Positions 24,381-32,784 are shown, counted from the stretch's first letter. The stretch: DNA of 39,181 nucleotides from Lachnospiraceae bacterium UBA7179 (GCA_002491195.1 DKVL01000017.1:1-39181), one strand, 5' to 3'. Program-made: numbers and translations. The notes: a model not told the origin generated them from the letters alone.

Positions 24381-26006
24381 ATGGCAAAGGAAATTAAATA
24401 CGGAGCAGAGGCTCGTAAGACATTAGAGACAGGTGTAAATAAGCTGGCAGATACTGTGAGCGTGACATTGGGACCCAAAGGAAGAAATGTTGTTCTCGAC
24501 AAGTCTTTCGGCGCACCATTGATCACGAATGACGGTGTTACGATCGCAAAGGAAATCGAGCTCGAGGATGCATTTGAGAATATGGGTGCACAGCTTGTCA
24601 AGGAAGTTGCTACCAAGACAAACGATGTTGCCGGTGATGGCACAACGACAGCTACAGTTCTTGCACAGGCAATGATTAATGAGGGAATGAAGAATCTGGC
24701 GGCAGGCGCCAACCCGATTATCCTGAGAAAAGGTATGAAGAAAGCTACCAACTGCGCAGTAGAGGCGATCGCAGCGATGAGTTCCAAAGTAAATGGAAAG
24801 CAGCATATCGCAAGAGTTGCAACAGTCTCTTCCGGTGACGAGGAAGTAGGGAACATGGTGGCAGATGCTATGGAGAAAGTTTCCGGAGACGGCGTGATCA
24901 CGATCGAAGAGTCCAAGACGATGCAGACAGAGCTTGATCTTGTAGAAGGTATGCAGTTTGACCGCGGATATATTTCTGCTTACATGGCAACGGACATGGA
25001 TAAGATGGAAGCAACCATGGAGAATCCATATATCCTGATCACGGACAAGAAGATTTCGAATATTCAGGAAATCTTACCAGTATTGGAACAGGTAGTACAG
25101 TCAGGCGCAAAGCTTTTGATCATTGCCGAGGATGTTGAAGGCGAGGCACTCACAACGTTGATCGTCAACAAACTTCGTGGCACATTCAATGTAGTGGCTG
25201 TAAAGGCTCCTGGATACGGTGACAGAAGAAAGGCTATGCTCGAGGATATCGCGATCCTTACAGGCGGTCAGGTGATCAGCGAGGAGCTTGGTCTTGACCT
25301 CAAGGAGACAACACTCGATCAGTGCGGCCGTGCGAAGTCTGTAAAGGTTCAGAAGGAGAACACCATCATCGTAGATGGCGAGGGCGACAAGGCAGCAATC
25401 GATGCGAGAATTTCACAGATCAAGAAACAGGTTGAGGAGACGACATCTGACTTTGACAAGGAGAAACTGCAGGAGAGACTTGCAAAGCTTGCAGGCGGCG
25501 TGGCAGTGATCCGTGTCGGCGCAGCGACAGAGACAGAGATGAAGGAAGCAAAGCTTCGTATGGAAGATGCGCTCAACGCGACAAGGGCAGCAGTGGAGGA
25601 AGGTATTATCGCAGGTGGCGGTTCTGCTTATATTCATGCTTCCAAGAAGGTTGCAGAGCTTGTTGACACCCTTGATGGCGACGAGAAGACAGGTGCCAAG
25701 ATTGTGTTGAAAGCACTCGATGCACCGCTGCATATCATCGTAGCAAACGCAGGTCTTGAGGGAAGCGTTATTGTCAATAAGGTGAGAGAGTCCAAAGAAG
25801 GTATCGGATTTGACGCTGCGAAGGAAGAGTATGTAGATATGGTTGAGGCTGGTATCCTTGATCCTGTCAAGGTTACAAGAAGTGCATTGCAGAATGCTTG
25901 TTCTGTAGCGAGCACACTCCTCACGACAGAGTCAGTCGTAGCAAACATCAAAGAGGAAACTCCAGCAATGCCGGCAGGCGGTCCTGGAATGGGCGGAATG
26001 ATGTAA
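24381..26006 (+). CDS. groEL: Chaperonin GroEL
   Basis: The 60-kDa ATP-driven folding chamber, 541 aa. Diagnostic motifs: TLGPKGRNVVLDKSFG near 30-45, the ATP-binding GDGTTTATVLAQ near 86-97, KAPGYGDRRK near 277-286 and the flexible C-terminal Gly-Met tail PGMGGMM. The whole length is intact with no frameshift. It is co-transcribed with groES and repressed by HrcA through CIRCE. A GC-rich hairpin follows the stop codon within 12 bases. Confidence 0.99.
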   Translation: MAKEIKYGAEARKTLETGVNKLADTVSVTLGPKGRNVVLDKSFGAPLITNDGVTIAKEIELEDAFENMGAQLVKEVATKTNDVAGDGTTTATVLAQAMINEGMKNLAAGANPIILRKGMKKATNCAVEAIAAMSSKVNGKQHIARVATVSSGDEEVGNMVADAMEKVSGDGVITIEESKTMQTELDLVEGMQFDRGYISAYMATDMDKMEATMENPYILITDKKISNIQEILPVLEQVVQSGAKLLIIAEDVEGEALTTLIVNKLRGTFNVVAVKAPGYGDRRKAMLEDIAILTGGQVISEELGLDLKETTLDQCGRAKSVKVQKENTIIVDGEGDKAAIDARISQIKKQVEETTSDFDKEKLQERLAKLAGGVAVIRVGAATETEMKEAKLRMEDALNATRAAVEEGIIAGGGSAYIHASKKVAELVDTLDGDEKTGAKIVLKALDAPLHIIVANAGLEGSVIVNKVRESKEGIGFDAAKEEYVDMVEAGILDPVKVTRSALQNACSVASTLLTTESVVANIKEETPAMPAGGPGMGGMM

Positions 26007-26015
26007 GAGATCTTA

Positions 26016-26047
26016 GGGGAACGCAGGTACTGCGTTCCCCATCTTTA
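26016..26047 (+). terminator. groESL terminator hairpin
   Basis: A perfect 11-bp stem GGGGAACGCAG (26016-26026) with CTGCGTTCCCC (26030-26040) and a GTA loop. The tail ATCTTTAT is only moderately T-rich. The same hairpin would also meet any minus-strand transcript coming from 26134. Confidence 0.75.
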
Positions 26048-26134
26048 TGCATACGGGCACCCAGAGGAAATATGTCAGCTGGAGCTGACGGGTGCCCGGC
26101 GCGGCAAGTAGGGGAGAAGAGCATCCCCTACTCG
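26045..26134 (-). ncRNA. Structured element, copy B (minus strand, between groEL and the Crp gene)
   Basis: Read on the minus strand it starts CGAGTAGGGG and folds as hairpin 1 (GTAGGGGA with TCCCCTAC), linker TTGCCGCGCC, then hairpin 2. Hairpin 2 has a perfect 8-bp outer stem (26055-26062 with 26090-26097) and a 6-bp inner stem (26074-26079 with 26084-26089). Its linker and the loop segments ACATATTTC and TCTG match copy A. On the minus strand TGTTATATT (an extended -10, complement of 26142-26150) lies just before it. It could be a free small RNA running toward the groEL hairpin, or in the other orientation a leader of the Crp gene. Confidence 0.55.
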
Positions 26135-26161
26135 ATTATACAATATAACAGGGGATTTTAT

Positions 26162-26848
26162 ATGATTGAGATTATCGAAGACTGTGACAGGATTCACCTG
26201 TTTCGGGATATCAAAAAAGAAGAGATTGAGAAAATGTTTCGTTGTTCTAAGACGGTCGAGCGCTCTTATGAGGATGGAAGCTATGTGTTTCGCCAGGGAG
26301 AGACACCAAAGAATCTGTTTCTGGTGTTGGAGGGAACTGTGATGATCTCAAAAGATTTTGCATCGGGAAAACGCGATGTACTTTTTGTGATAGGACAAGG
26401 AGACGTCTTTGGGGAAATGTTTTTGTTTGCGGATACGAAAACATACTGGTATGATGCTATCACGCAGGGAAAAGTGAGAGTGCTTGAGATACCCTGGGAA
26501 TTTTTTTACTGTTTTTGCAGCAACGCCTGTGAACATCATCGCATGATTACAAGGAATATGCTCGAGATCCAATCCGAGAAAAATTTTGCCATGACAAGAA
26601 AACTACATTTATTGTCGGGGACAACACTGCGCGAGCGGATCGCCTTGTGGCTGTTAGAACAGGCTGAGGACAGCGGCGGTGATACCGTAAAACTCAGTAT
26701 GAACAGGGAAGAGCTGGCGGATTATCTTGGAACCACCAGACCGTCACTGTCAAGGGAGCTTATGAAAATGCAGCAGGAGCAGTTGATTGAGACCAATAAG
26801 AATGCGATCAGGATTTTAGATCGTGGCGCATTGGAAATGCTGTATTGA
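26162..26848 (+). CDS. Crp/Fnr-family transcription regulator with Cys-rich sensor domain
   Basis: A DNA-binding regulator of 228 aa. The cyclic-nucleotide-like beta-roll covers about 12-125 (FRQGETPKNLFLVLEGTV, GQGDVFGEMF). The dimer helix follows, then a winged helix with NREELADYLGTTRPSLSREL at about 181-200. Five cysteines are notable: Cys8, Cys28 and the cluster Cys117-x-Cys119-x3-Cys123 followed by His125-His126. This could bind an iron-sulfur cluster or sense redox state, but the pattern is not the FNR one. The start is ATG 26162 (AGGGG upstream); a longer reading frame running back into groEL is rejected. It probably controls the GrcA-like gene downstream. Confidence 0.9.
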   Translation: MIEIIEDCDRIHLFRDIKKEEIEKMFRCSKTVERSYEDGSYVFRQGETPKNLFLVLEGTVMISKDFASGKRDVLFVIGQGDVFGEMFLFADTKTYWYDAITQGKVRVLEIPWEFFYCFCSNACEHHRMITRNMLEIQSEKNFAMTRKLHLLSGTTLRERIALWLLEQAEDSGGDTVKLSMNREELADYLGTTRPSLSRELMKMQQEQLIETNKNAIRILDRGALEMLY

Positions 26849-26910
26849 TAAGATTGATTGAAAAAGGAACATAATATTGTTTGTATAAAAAAACAAAAAA
26901 AATTTGATAA

Positions 26911-26926
26911 TGTAACAATTGTTACA
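26911..26926 (+). promoter_or_regulatory. Crp/Fnr-type operator upstream of the GrcA-like gene
   Basis: TGTAACAATTGTTACA is a perfect 16-bp palindrome containing GTA-N8-TAC. It resembles PrfA/NtcA-type boxes of the Crp family. Its centre is 41.5 bases upstream of the start predicted from the -10 at 26948, the textbook class II activator position. Confidence 0.6.
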
Positions 26927-26947
26927 GAAATTTCTCCGAGAATGAAA

Positions 26948-26953
26948 TATACT
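26948..26953 (+). promoter_or_regulatory. -10 of the GrcA-like gene
   Basis: TATACT with no acceptable -35 at 16-18 bases, as expected for an activator-dependent promoter. The predicted start is about 26960, giving a 70-base leader to ATG 27030. Confidence 0.6.
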
Positions 26954-27029
26954 AAAATCACAAAAGAACAAAGCATAACAAACAAAGCACAAGAACAATC
27001 AGGTTATTTTTATAAAAGGAGGAATTATC

Positions 27030-27269
27030 ATGACAGATAACGCACAGGTAAGCAACTTAGTAAATCTTTTGGATGGATACGCGACGAAAGGCGGTCATCA
27101 TCTCAATGTCAATGTTCTCAACAGGGACACCCTGTTAGATGCGCAGAAGCATCCGGAGAATTATCCGCAGCTTACAATCAGAGTTTCAGGCTATGCTGTA
27201 AACTTTATCAAGCTGACACCGGAGCAGCAGGCAGATGTCATCTCAAGAACATTCCACGAGGCAATTTAA
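27030..27269 (+). CDS. Autonomous glycyl radical cofactor (GrcA/YfiD-like)
   Basis: A 79-aa copy of the C-terminal glycyl-radical domain of pyruvate formate-lyase. The key motif RVSGYAVNF carries the radical glycine at Gly54, followed by LTPEQQADVISRTFHE as in PFL. Upstream, NVNVLNRDTLLDAQKHPE also matches PFL. In E. coli, YfiD replaces the oxygen-cleaved end of PFL and restores activity; YfiD is about 127 aa, so this is a minimal version with only about 25 residues of unrelated N-terminus. AAGGAGG is well placed. It is a single-gene unit with its own operator, promoter and terminator. PFL and its activase are not in the window. Confidence 0.88.
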   Translation: MTDNAQVSNLVNLLDGYATKGGHHLNVNVLNRDTLLDAQKHPENYPQLTIRVSGYAVNFIKLTPEQQADVISRTFHEAI

Positions 27270-27292
27270 GTATTGTAAATCTAGTTGAGCAA

Positions 27293-27324
27293 GACACCGT
27301 CCGAGAGGGCGGTGCTTTGTCGTT
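27293..27324 (+). terminator. Terminator of the GrcA-like gene
   Basis: CACCGTCC (27295-27302) pairs with GGGCGGTG (27307-27314) around GAGA, followed by CTTTGTCGTTT. Confidence 0.75.
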
Positions 27325-27455
27325 TAATTGCATTTATTTTTATACAAATAATATATTTTTTATGTACTTAGGGAAAAAAATATGATATAGTAAAAAATAT
27401 GACGAGGGAAAAGTGCAGGGCTTCAGTCATAAAATTAATTGTGGAGGGAAAGGAC

Positions 27456-28745
27456 ATGAACGGTACACAGAGACAGACTGGTCGAAAAAAATTGGTTGCT
27501 ATATTGCTCAGTGTCTTTTTGGCGCTTGTAGTATGGCAGATTGTTGTTTTAAAGCTTCTGGAAAAGGGTGTTATCAATACGTTATGGGCAATGATCCTGA
27601 TTAGTGCGGGTATCCTGGTGTTTGCTGTTTTTTTGGCAGTAATGCTGAAATTCATTTTCGACATTTTCCGACAGGTTGTGGGAGGGCAGCAGCCGTCTGC
27701 ACAGACTGAGTTAAGGGAGAAAAAGCTGGCGGCACGCAATGATGAGATCGGCGAGATGGTTCGTTATGTGCAAGGTATGGTATCGTCTTTTGCACAGCTC
27801 GTTGTTGCGATCAGGCAGGCATCAGATGAACTGGAACATTTATCTGGAGATTTCCAAAGCATTTTTGGCAATATGACATCAGCTGTGGAGCAGAGCGGCA
27901 ATGCAGTTTCCACGATCACGACGAATACCATTTCACAGGCGGGGCAGACCGCGGATATGAAGAATAAGATCGATGCTATCAGTGAATCCATTGGTGGGAT
28001 TACGCAAAATGTGGAAACTCTGACGAAAAGTGCGGAACTGATGAAGGATTATGATGTTTCGGTTGAGCAGATCATGAAGGAACTGGTGGATATTAGTGAT
28101 AAGAGCAGCCAGGCAATCGAAGATGTGCGCAAGCAAACGGAACTGACAAACCAGTCAGCACAGCAGATTCGCACAGCGACGGAGATTATAGCGGGGATTT
28201 CCAGCAAGACAAATCTGCTTGCATTGAATGCGAGTATTGAAGCGGCAAGGGCAGGGGAACATGGCAAAGGCTTTGCCGTAGTTGCGGAGGAAATTCGCGC
28301 ATTGGCTGATCAGTCAAGGGAATCCACAGAGCAGATTGGCAAGGTAGTCGCAAATCTGCTGGGCAACTCCGATGTCAGCGTGGAGATCACAAAGAAAGTT
28401 TCAGAGGCATTTTTGCGGCAGAATGAAAAGATTCAGGAAACGGAAAATATTTTTAATTCACTCAATCAGGAAATTGGAAAAGTAAGCGATTCCATTCATG
28501 GTATTGCCGATGAGGTGGAAGAATTGAGTGGACATCGAGAGGTAATCGAGGATAGTATTACATCCCTGGCGAACTGTGCGGATGAGAATGCAGACAGCGC
28601 GCAGCAGACTGCGGATAATATGGAAAAGTTCCGTCAGATTGCAGATGAATGTCATAATGCGACAACGAACATAATAGAGATATCAGAGAAATTAGTCGGT
28701 TACATAAAGGAAGTAACTTCTGTAAAGGATTATATGAATGTTTAA
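27456..28745 (+). CDS. Methyl-accepting chemotaxis-type protein lacking an external sensor domain
   Basis: A 429-aa protein with two membrane helices close to the N-terminus (about 12-35 and 41-69). They are separated by only a few residues, so it has no periplasmic-type sensor. A short HAMP-like stretch (NDEIGEMVRYVQGM) follows, then a long helical signalling domain. Its hairpin tip is EIIAGISSKTNLLALNASIEAARAGEHGKGFAVVAEEIRALA, the CheW/CheA contact. It may sense membrane state or an internal signal. No other chemotaxis gene is nearby. The chosen start is ATG 27456 with GGAGGGAAAGG upstream; the frame is open back to 27399 but has no ribosome site there. The gap 27325-27455 holds AT-rich promoter-like sequence only. 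Confidence 0.88.
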   Translation: MNGTQRQTGRKKLVAILLSVFLALVVWQIVVLKLLEKGVINTLWAMILISAGILVFAVFLAVMLKFIFDIFRQVVGGQQPSAQTELREKKLAARNDEIGEMVRYVQGMVSSFAQLVVAIRQASDELEHLSGDFQSIFGNMTSAVEQSGNAVSTITTNTISQAGQTADMKNKIDAISESIGGITQNVETLTKSAELMKDYDVSVEQIMKELVDISDKSSQAIEDVRKQTELTNQSAQQIRTATEIIAGISSKTNLLALNASIEAARAGEHGKGFAVVAEEIRALADQSRESTEQIGKVVANLLGNSDVSVEITKKVSEAFLRQNEKIQETENIFNSLNQEIGKVSDSIHGIADEVEELSGHREVIEDSITSLANCADENADSAQQTADNMEKFRQIADECHNATTNIIEISEKLVGYIKEVTSVKDYMNV

Positions 28746-28747
28746 CG

Positions 28748-28780
28748 ATAAAAATCGAGTGCATAGCACTCGATTTTTAT
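28748..28780. terminator. Bidirectional terminator between the MCP and DHH genes
   Basis: A perfect 15-bp stem (28748-28762 with 28766-28780) and a 3-base loop, with A5 and T5 runs at the outer ends, serving both converging genes. Confidence 0.92.
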
Positions 28781-28783
28781 ATG

Positions 28784-29704
28784 TCATGAATTTGCCATTG
28801 CAGAGAGTTCGGCAAGCATCTTTGGCAGTTCTTCCGCCATGTTATCATCACTGAACTGACAGGTTCCGACCTTCTTGTGACCGCCGCCGCCGTATTTGAG
28901 CATCAGGCTTCCGACGTCGACGTTCGAAGTCTTATTGAGGACACTGTAACCACAAGCTGCACTGCAGCCTGCGCCGCCGCGCCCGCTTACGATCCAGGCG
29001 GAAATGTTCTGCTCAGGGTACATACTGTAGATTAAGAAACGATTTCCAGAGTAGATTGGATCAACGCCTCTTAGATCGGAGATAATGAGATTTCCGTCTA
29101 CACGCGTATATTTCCTGACCATCTCCATAAATTTTTCATTTTGTTCAAAATATACTTCAATGCGTTCCTGTACATCAGGAAGTGCAAGAATCTCTTCTGT
29201 TGTCATGGTACGGCAGGCGTCGATCAGCTTTTCCATCAGCTGATAGTTGGAGATCGTGAAATTTCTCCAGCGGCCGAGACCAGTGCGGGGATCCATCAGG
29301 AATCCTACAAGAATCCATCCCTTGGGATTTTGGATTTCCTCGATGGTGAGATTGCCGGAATCTACCTTGTCGACAGCTTCCATCATATCATCAAACTGGG
29401 GGAAACGTTCCTTTCCGCCATAGTATTCATAGATGATGCGTGCACAAGAAGGCGTGATACGGCTTTCACCTTTATACTTTCCTTCCAGCTGAAGTCTCTC
29501 ATGCTCGCTGGAATGGTGGTCAAACCATAAACCACAGCCTTCCACAAAAGGTACATTGGCAAGACAGTCGTCCTCTGTCACTTCCACCAGCCCATCTTGT
29601 AAATCCTTTGGATGTGCAAATTTCCAATGATCAATAATCCCAGCCTCTTTCAAAAGTGCACCACAGGCAAGACCATCAAAGTCAGAACGTGTTATTAATC
29701 TCAT
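28784..29704 (-). CDS. DHH-family phosphoesterase
   Basis: A soluble metal-dependent phosphoesterase of 306 aa. The N-terminal DHH domain shows TRSDFDGLACGALL (residues 5-18) and the family motif as FDHHSSE near 78. VDKVDSGNL supplies the further metal Asp. A C-terminal DHHA1-like domain ends with KYGGGGHKKVGTC. Such proteins are often labelled exopolyphosphatase or nanoRNase; the substrate cannot be told from motifs. The start is placed at the ATG at 29704 with AGGAG just upstream; the longer frame to 29752 lacks a ribosome site. It is convergent with the MCP gene. Confidence 0.85.
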   Translation of the reverse strand: MRLITRSDFDGLACGALLKEAGIIDHWKFAHPKDLQDGLVEVTEDDCLANVPFVEGCGLWFDHHSSEHERLQLEGKYKGESRITPSCARIIYEYYGGKERFPQFDDMMEAVDKVDSGNLTIEEIQNPKGWILVGFLMDPRTGLGRWRNFTISNYQLMEKLIDACRTMTTEEILALPDVQERIEVYFEQNEKFMEMVRKYTRVDGNLIISDLRGVDPIYSGNRFLIYSMYPEQNISAWIVSGRGGAGCSAACGYSVLNKTSNVDVGSLMLKYGGGGHKKVGTCQFSDDNMAEELPKMLAELSAMANS

Positions 29705-29781
29705 ATTATCCTCCTTGTATAGTTCATCAATATATTTGGCTTGAATAATCAAAATGGTAATAAATTACCTGTTTATAATAT

Positions 29782-29810
29782 ATTATAGTGGATTTTTACC
29801 AGATTTTCAA
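29782..29810 (-). promoter_or_regulatory. Promoter of the DHH gene
   Basis: On the minus strand TTGAAA (complement of 29805-29810), a 17-base spacer and TATAAT (complement of 29782-29787). Confidence 0.75.
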
Positions 29811-29839
29811 CTATTTTACAGGAATGCCACGTTATTTGT

Positions 29840-29845
29840 TATAAT
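29840..29845 (+). promoter_or_regulatory. -10 for the membrane GGDEF gene
   Basis: A perfect TATAAT; the best -35 (TTTACA, 29815-29820) has a long 19-base spacer. Confidence 0.45.
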
Positions 29846-29897
29846 AGATGCGGTTATTTGTCATAAGTAATTGCATTTTGGGGATATTTACGATAAA

Positions 29898-31448
29898 ATG
29901 AAATTGTTTTTATGCACACAGGCACCGAAAGGAAGCATGCTGGAAAGGTATATTCTTATGTTGATCAAAACACCTGTTGTTTGTCTTTTGTTTACAATAT
30001 ATATGCTCTGGTTTTATTATAGGAAACCGCATATTCCAATACGATCCACCCGGATCTTTCAGATGATTACCGGTGTGGCATTGTTAAATATACTATTCGA
30101 TCTGATTACATTATATACGGTCAATCACAGGGATTTGGTTCCGGAACCGTGGAACATGCTGGCGCATATTATTTATCTGCTGTCTATCTTAGGATATCTC
30201 TATCTCCTGTTTATCTATATGAGAAGTTATCTGGAGGCCAGGCTAAAATTTTCCAAAACAGTGAGGATTTGTCAGAGTCTGCCAGTGATCTTGTCCGCTT
30301 TGGGGATACTGACGCTGCCGATTACATATATTCATGGACAAACAACAGATTATTCTCTGGGGCCGAAAGCCTATGCGCTCTATGGGAGTGTCATTGTTTA
30401 TCTGATCCTGATCCTGTACTATTGTCTTCGGTATTGGGAGATTATGAATGTGGAGAAGAGAATGGCGATCATACTTGCCGTTCCTATTTTTGTGACGATT
30501 TCATTGATCCAGATGATCTTTCCAGAGACTTTGCTGGAGGTGGTCGCAGCAACGATGATTTTGCTCGGATTGATACTGAGCAATGAAAATACGGAAAAGT
30601 ATATGGATGAAAAGACATCTTTGTTTAACCAGTATTCTTTTGAGATGGTGCTGGAAGAGCTTGATTTCGAAAAACAGAAGATCACTCTTGCGGTTCTTTG
30701 TTTCTGCAAGACGGAAAATAATCTGGACTGGAAACAGGATCATCTGATTCTGCAGGATATCTGCCGGGAATTGAGGCAGCGTTTTCTGAACGCTTATCAT
30801 GTCTGTGAGAATGGAGTTGTATTTATCAGCAGTTCACAGAGTAAGGCGGAAATGATATTGGAGGAGATTAGAAATGTCATTGGGAATCAGTATGGCAGCG
30901 GAGGATTCTGCGTTGAATCACAGCTTTTTTCAGGAGAGGATACTGCCACGAAACACAGTTGTATGCAGAAAATCATTGCTTTTTGCACGGAGACAGGGGC
31001 TCGTTTTGCATACATTGATTATCTGACGCACATTTATAACAGGAATGCATTGGAGCGAGATCTGGAAAATGTAAACAGAGAAAGTCATGGCTGCTATATT
31101 ATTGCAGATTTAAATAACCTCAAAGTTGTGAATGATACGATTGGACATTCCGCAGGTGATGAGCTGCTGCAGGGATTTGCATGGCTGCTGGAGCAGGCGG
31201 TTGGCAGCAATGGCAGGGCATACCGCCAGGGCGGGGATGAATTTGCAGTGTTATACAGGCAGGACGCGCAGGAGTTTGTGCGGGAGTTGGCAGACAAGTG
31301 CAAAGAGTATAATCGGTCCCGCAATGTTCCGATCAGCTATGCGATCGGGTATTGCAGGTTCGGAGAGGAAAAATTTATTGATATAGCAGATCAGAGAATG
31401 TATGAGAATAAAAGAGAAATGAAACAACAGCAGAATCTGCATCACTAA
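29898..31448 (+). CDS. Membrane-bound diguanylate cyclase (7 TM + GGDEF)
   Basis: Makes c-di-GMP from two GTP. About seven hydrophobic helices lie in residues 15-235 (for example VVCLLFTIYMLWFYY and AHIIYLLSILGYLYLLFIYM). A poorly conserved linker of about 120 residues follows, then a GGDEF domain. It opens DYLTHIYNRNAL and has ADLNNLKVVNDTIGHSAGDELL and an intact GGDEF at 445-449. No RxxD inhibitory site is seen just before the motif. The N-terminal sensor is unassigned. Start choice is uncertain: TTG at 29871, ATG 29898 and ATG 29958 are all in frame and none has a good ribosome site; I give 29898. It is transcribed divergently from the DHH gene. Confidence 0.85.
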   Translation: MKLFLCTQAPKGSMLERYILMLIKTPVVCLLFTIYMLWFYYRKPHIPIRSTRIFQMITGVALLNILFDLITLYTVNHRDLVPEPWNMLAHIIYLLSILGYLYLLFIYMRSYLEARLKFSKTVRICQSLPVILSALGILTLPITYIHGQTTDYSLGPKAYALYGSVIVYLILILYYCLRYWEIMNVEKRMAIILAVPIFVTISLIQMIFPETLLEVVAATMILLGLILSNENTEKYMDEKTSLFNQYSFEMVLEELDFEKQKITLAVLCFCKTENNLDWKQDHLILQDICRELRQRFLNAYHVCENGVVFISSSQSKAEMILEEIRNVIGNQYGSGGFCVESQLFSGEDTATKHSCMQKIIAFCTETGARFAYIDYLTHIYNRNALERDLENVNRESHGCYIIADLNNLKVVNDTIGHSAGDELLQGFAWLLEQAVGSNGRAYRQGGDEFAVLYRQDAQEFVRELADKCKEYNRSRNVPISYAIGYCRFGEEKFIDIADQRMYENKREMKQQQNLHH

Positions 31449-31469
31449 AGAGCGAAAGGGAGGCGGTAT

Positions 31470-32228
31470 ATGGCGGTAAGGGTATATGGCAGAGAAATAC
31501 GTGCTATTATATTAGGGAATATGGAAATCAAATATGAGCTTACAAGAAAGTCTGTAAAGTATGTGAACCTGAGGATCGATGCCGCTGGAAACGTAAAAGT
31601 CTCAGCATCTTGTAATGTTTCGATCGACTATATAGAAGCGTTCATGCGGGAGAAACAGGCTGTGATTGTCTCAGCAGTCAACCGGGCTGAGGAGAACAGT
31701 CTCAGACAGCAGGAACAGCACACAGAACGTCAGTATGCAGATGGGGAGCAGCTTGCAATATTGGGAAAGAAACGTGAAGTCAAAGTGTCACAGGTAGTTC
31801 CGGGTACGAAAGAGCGTATTGAGCTTGCGGAGGAAACCATTTTTTTCAGGGTGAAGAATCCGCAGGATACACGTCATAAAGAGCTGATGTATGAAAAATG
31901 GCTAAAAGAGTACCAGCGAGGAGTTTATGAAGAAATCTGCCATCAGGTTCACGGACAGTTCCGGCAATGGGGAGTGGATTATCCGATCGTCAGGATCCGG
32001 CGCATGACTTCCAGATGGGGGTCCTGTCAACCGTACAGAGGGGTAGTCACATTGAACAGCCGGCTGATCGAGACACCGCTTTGCTGTATTGAGTATGTGG
32101 TTACACATGAGTTCTGCCATTTTATACACCCTGATCACTCCAGGGCGTTTCATGCGCTCATGACAAGGCTGATGCCAGACTGGAAGCAGCGCAGGCAGCT
32201 GCTGAATTCAATATCTGAATGGAATTAA
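31470..32228 (+). CDS. YgjP-like (DUF45) metallopeptidase-fold protein
   Basis: A soluble 252-aa protein with the M48-like zinc motif THEFCHFIHPDHS near residue 212 (HExxH then a downstream His/Glu region). The preceding family blocks RRMTSRWGSCQP and VVTLNSRLIETP are also present. E. coli YgjP of this family is reported to act as a UTP pyrophosphatase; others are annotated as peptidases. Near the N-terminus VKYVNLRIDAAGNVKVSA matches the usual domain start. The first ATG (31470, GGGAGG upstream) is used, giving a slightly long N-terminus; ATG 31521 is an alternative. Its neighbours on both sides are on the same strand. Confidence 0.85.
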   Translation: MAVRVYGREIRAIILGNMEIKYELTRKSVKYVNLRIDAAGNVKVSASCNVSIDYIEAFMREKQAVIVSAVNRAEENSLRQQEQHTERQYADGEQLAILGKKREVKVSQVVPGTKERIELAEETIFFRVKNPQDTRHKELMYEKWLKEYQRGVYEEICHQVHGQFRQWGVDYPIVRIRRMTSRWGSCQPYRGVVTLNSRLIETPLCCIEYVVTHEFCHFIHPDHSRAFHALMTRLMPDWKQRRQLLNSISEWN

Positions 32229-32247
32229 TGGATTAGGAGTATTGGTG

Positions 32248-32784
32248 ATGAAAGAGTATGAACATGTGACGCATACCTTTGGTCCTGTGTATAACAAAAA
32301 TTCAAACATTTTGATCCTAGGCTCCATGCCGTCTGTAAAGTCGCGGGAGCAGCAGTTTTACTACGGACACCCGCAGAATCGTTTCTGGAAAGTGCTTTCT
32401 GCGGCGTTGGGAGAAACAGAGCCGGACACGATCGCGGAAAAGAAAGATTTTCTGCTGCGAAACAATATTGCGCTGTGGGATGTGATAGCGTCCTGCGATA
32501 TTATAGGCTCATCGGATAGCAGTATTAAAAATGTTAAGGAAAACGATATGAATAGAATACTGTCTGCAGCAGATATCAATGCGATATTTCTAAATGGTGG
32601 AAAAGCATATGAACTTTTTATGAAATACTGTGGAAAGTATATTCACGAGGGCAGACCTGCGCTTGTGAAGCTGCCTTCTACAAGTCCCGCTAACGCAGCG
32701 TGGTCGCGGGAAAAACTTACAAATACATGGAGAGAGGCAATTTCAATTATGAGAGAAGGAGTATCAGTGTATCATGGAGTATGA
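32248..32784 (+). CDS. Uracil-DNA-glycosylase-superfamily protein (DNA-deoxyinosine glycosylase type)
   Basis: A base-excision repair enzyme, 178 aa, of the family that removes hypoxanthine (deaminated adenine) from DNA. Motifs: ILGSMPSVKSREQQFYYG (about 23-41), GHPQNRFWKVL, NIALWDVIASCD and the C-terminal LPSTSPANAAW. All fit the TIGR04274-type group. Start ATG 32248 has AGGAG 8 bases upstream; the in-frame TTG and GTG just before it are less likely. It overlaps the following gene by 11 bases. Confidence 0.82.
   Translation: MKEYEHVTHTFGPVYNKNSNILILGSMPSVKSREQQFYYGHPQNRFWKVLSAALGETEPDTIAEKKDFLLRNNIALWDVIASCDIIGSSDSSIKNVKENDMNRILSAADINAIFLNGGKAYELFMKYCGKYIHEGRPALVKLPSTSPANAAWSREKLTNTWREAISIMREGVSVYHGV

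Noticed and set aside
25898..26161. N-terminal extension of the Crp/Fnr frame back into groEL
   Set aside because: It would overlap the end of groEL and cross its terminator; the family domain and an AGGGG site both point to ATG 26162.
27271..27455. A further gene between the GrcA-like gene and the MCP-like gene
   Set aside because: The stretch contains a terminator and AT-rich promoter-like sequence; the in-frame upstream extension of the MCP frame lacks a ribosome site.
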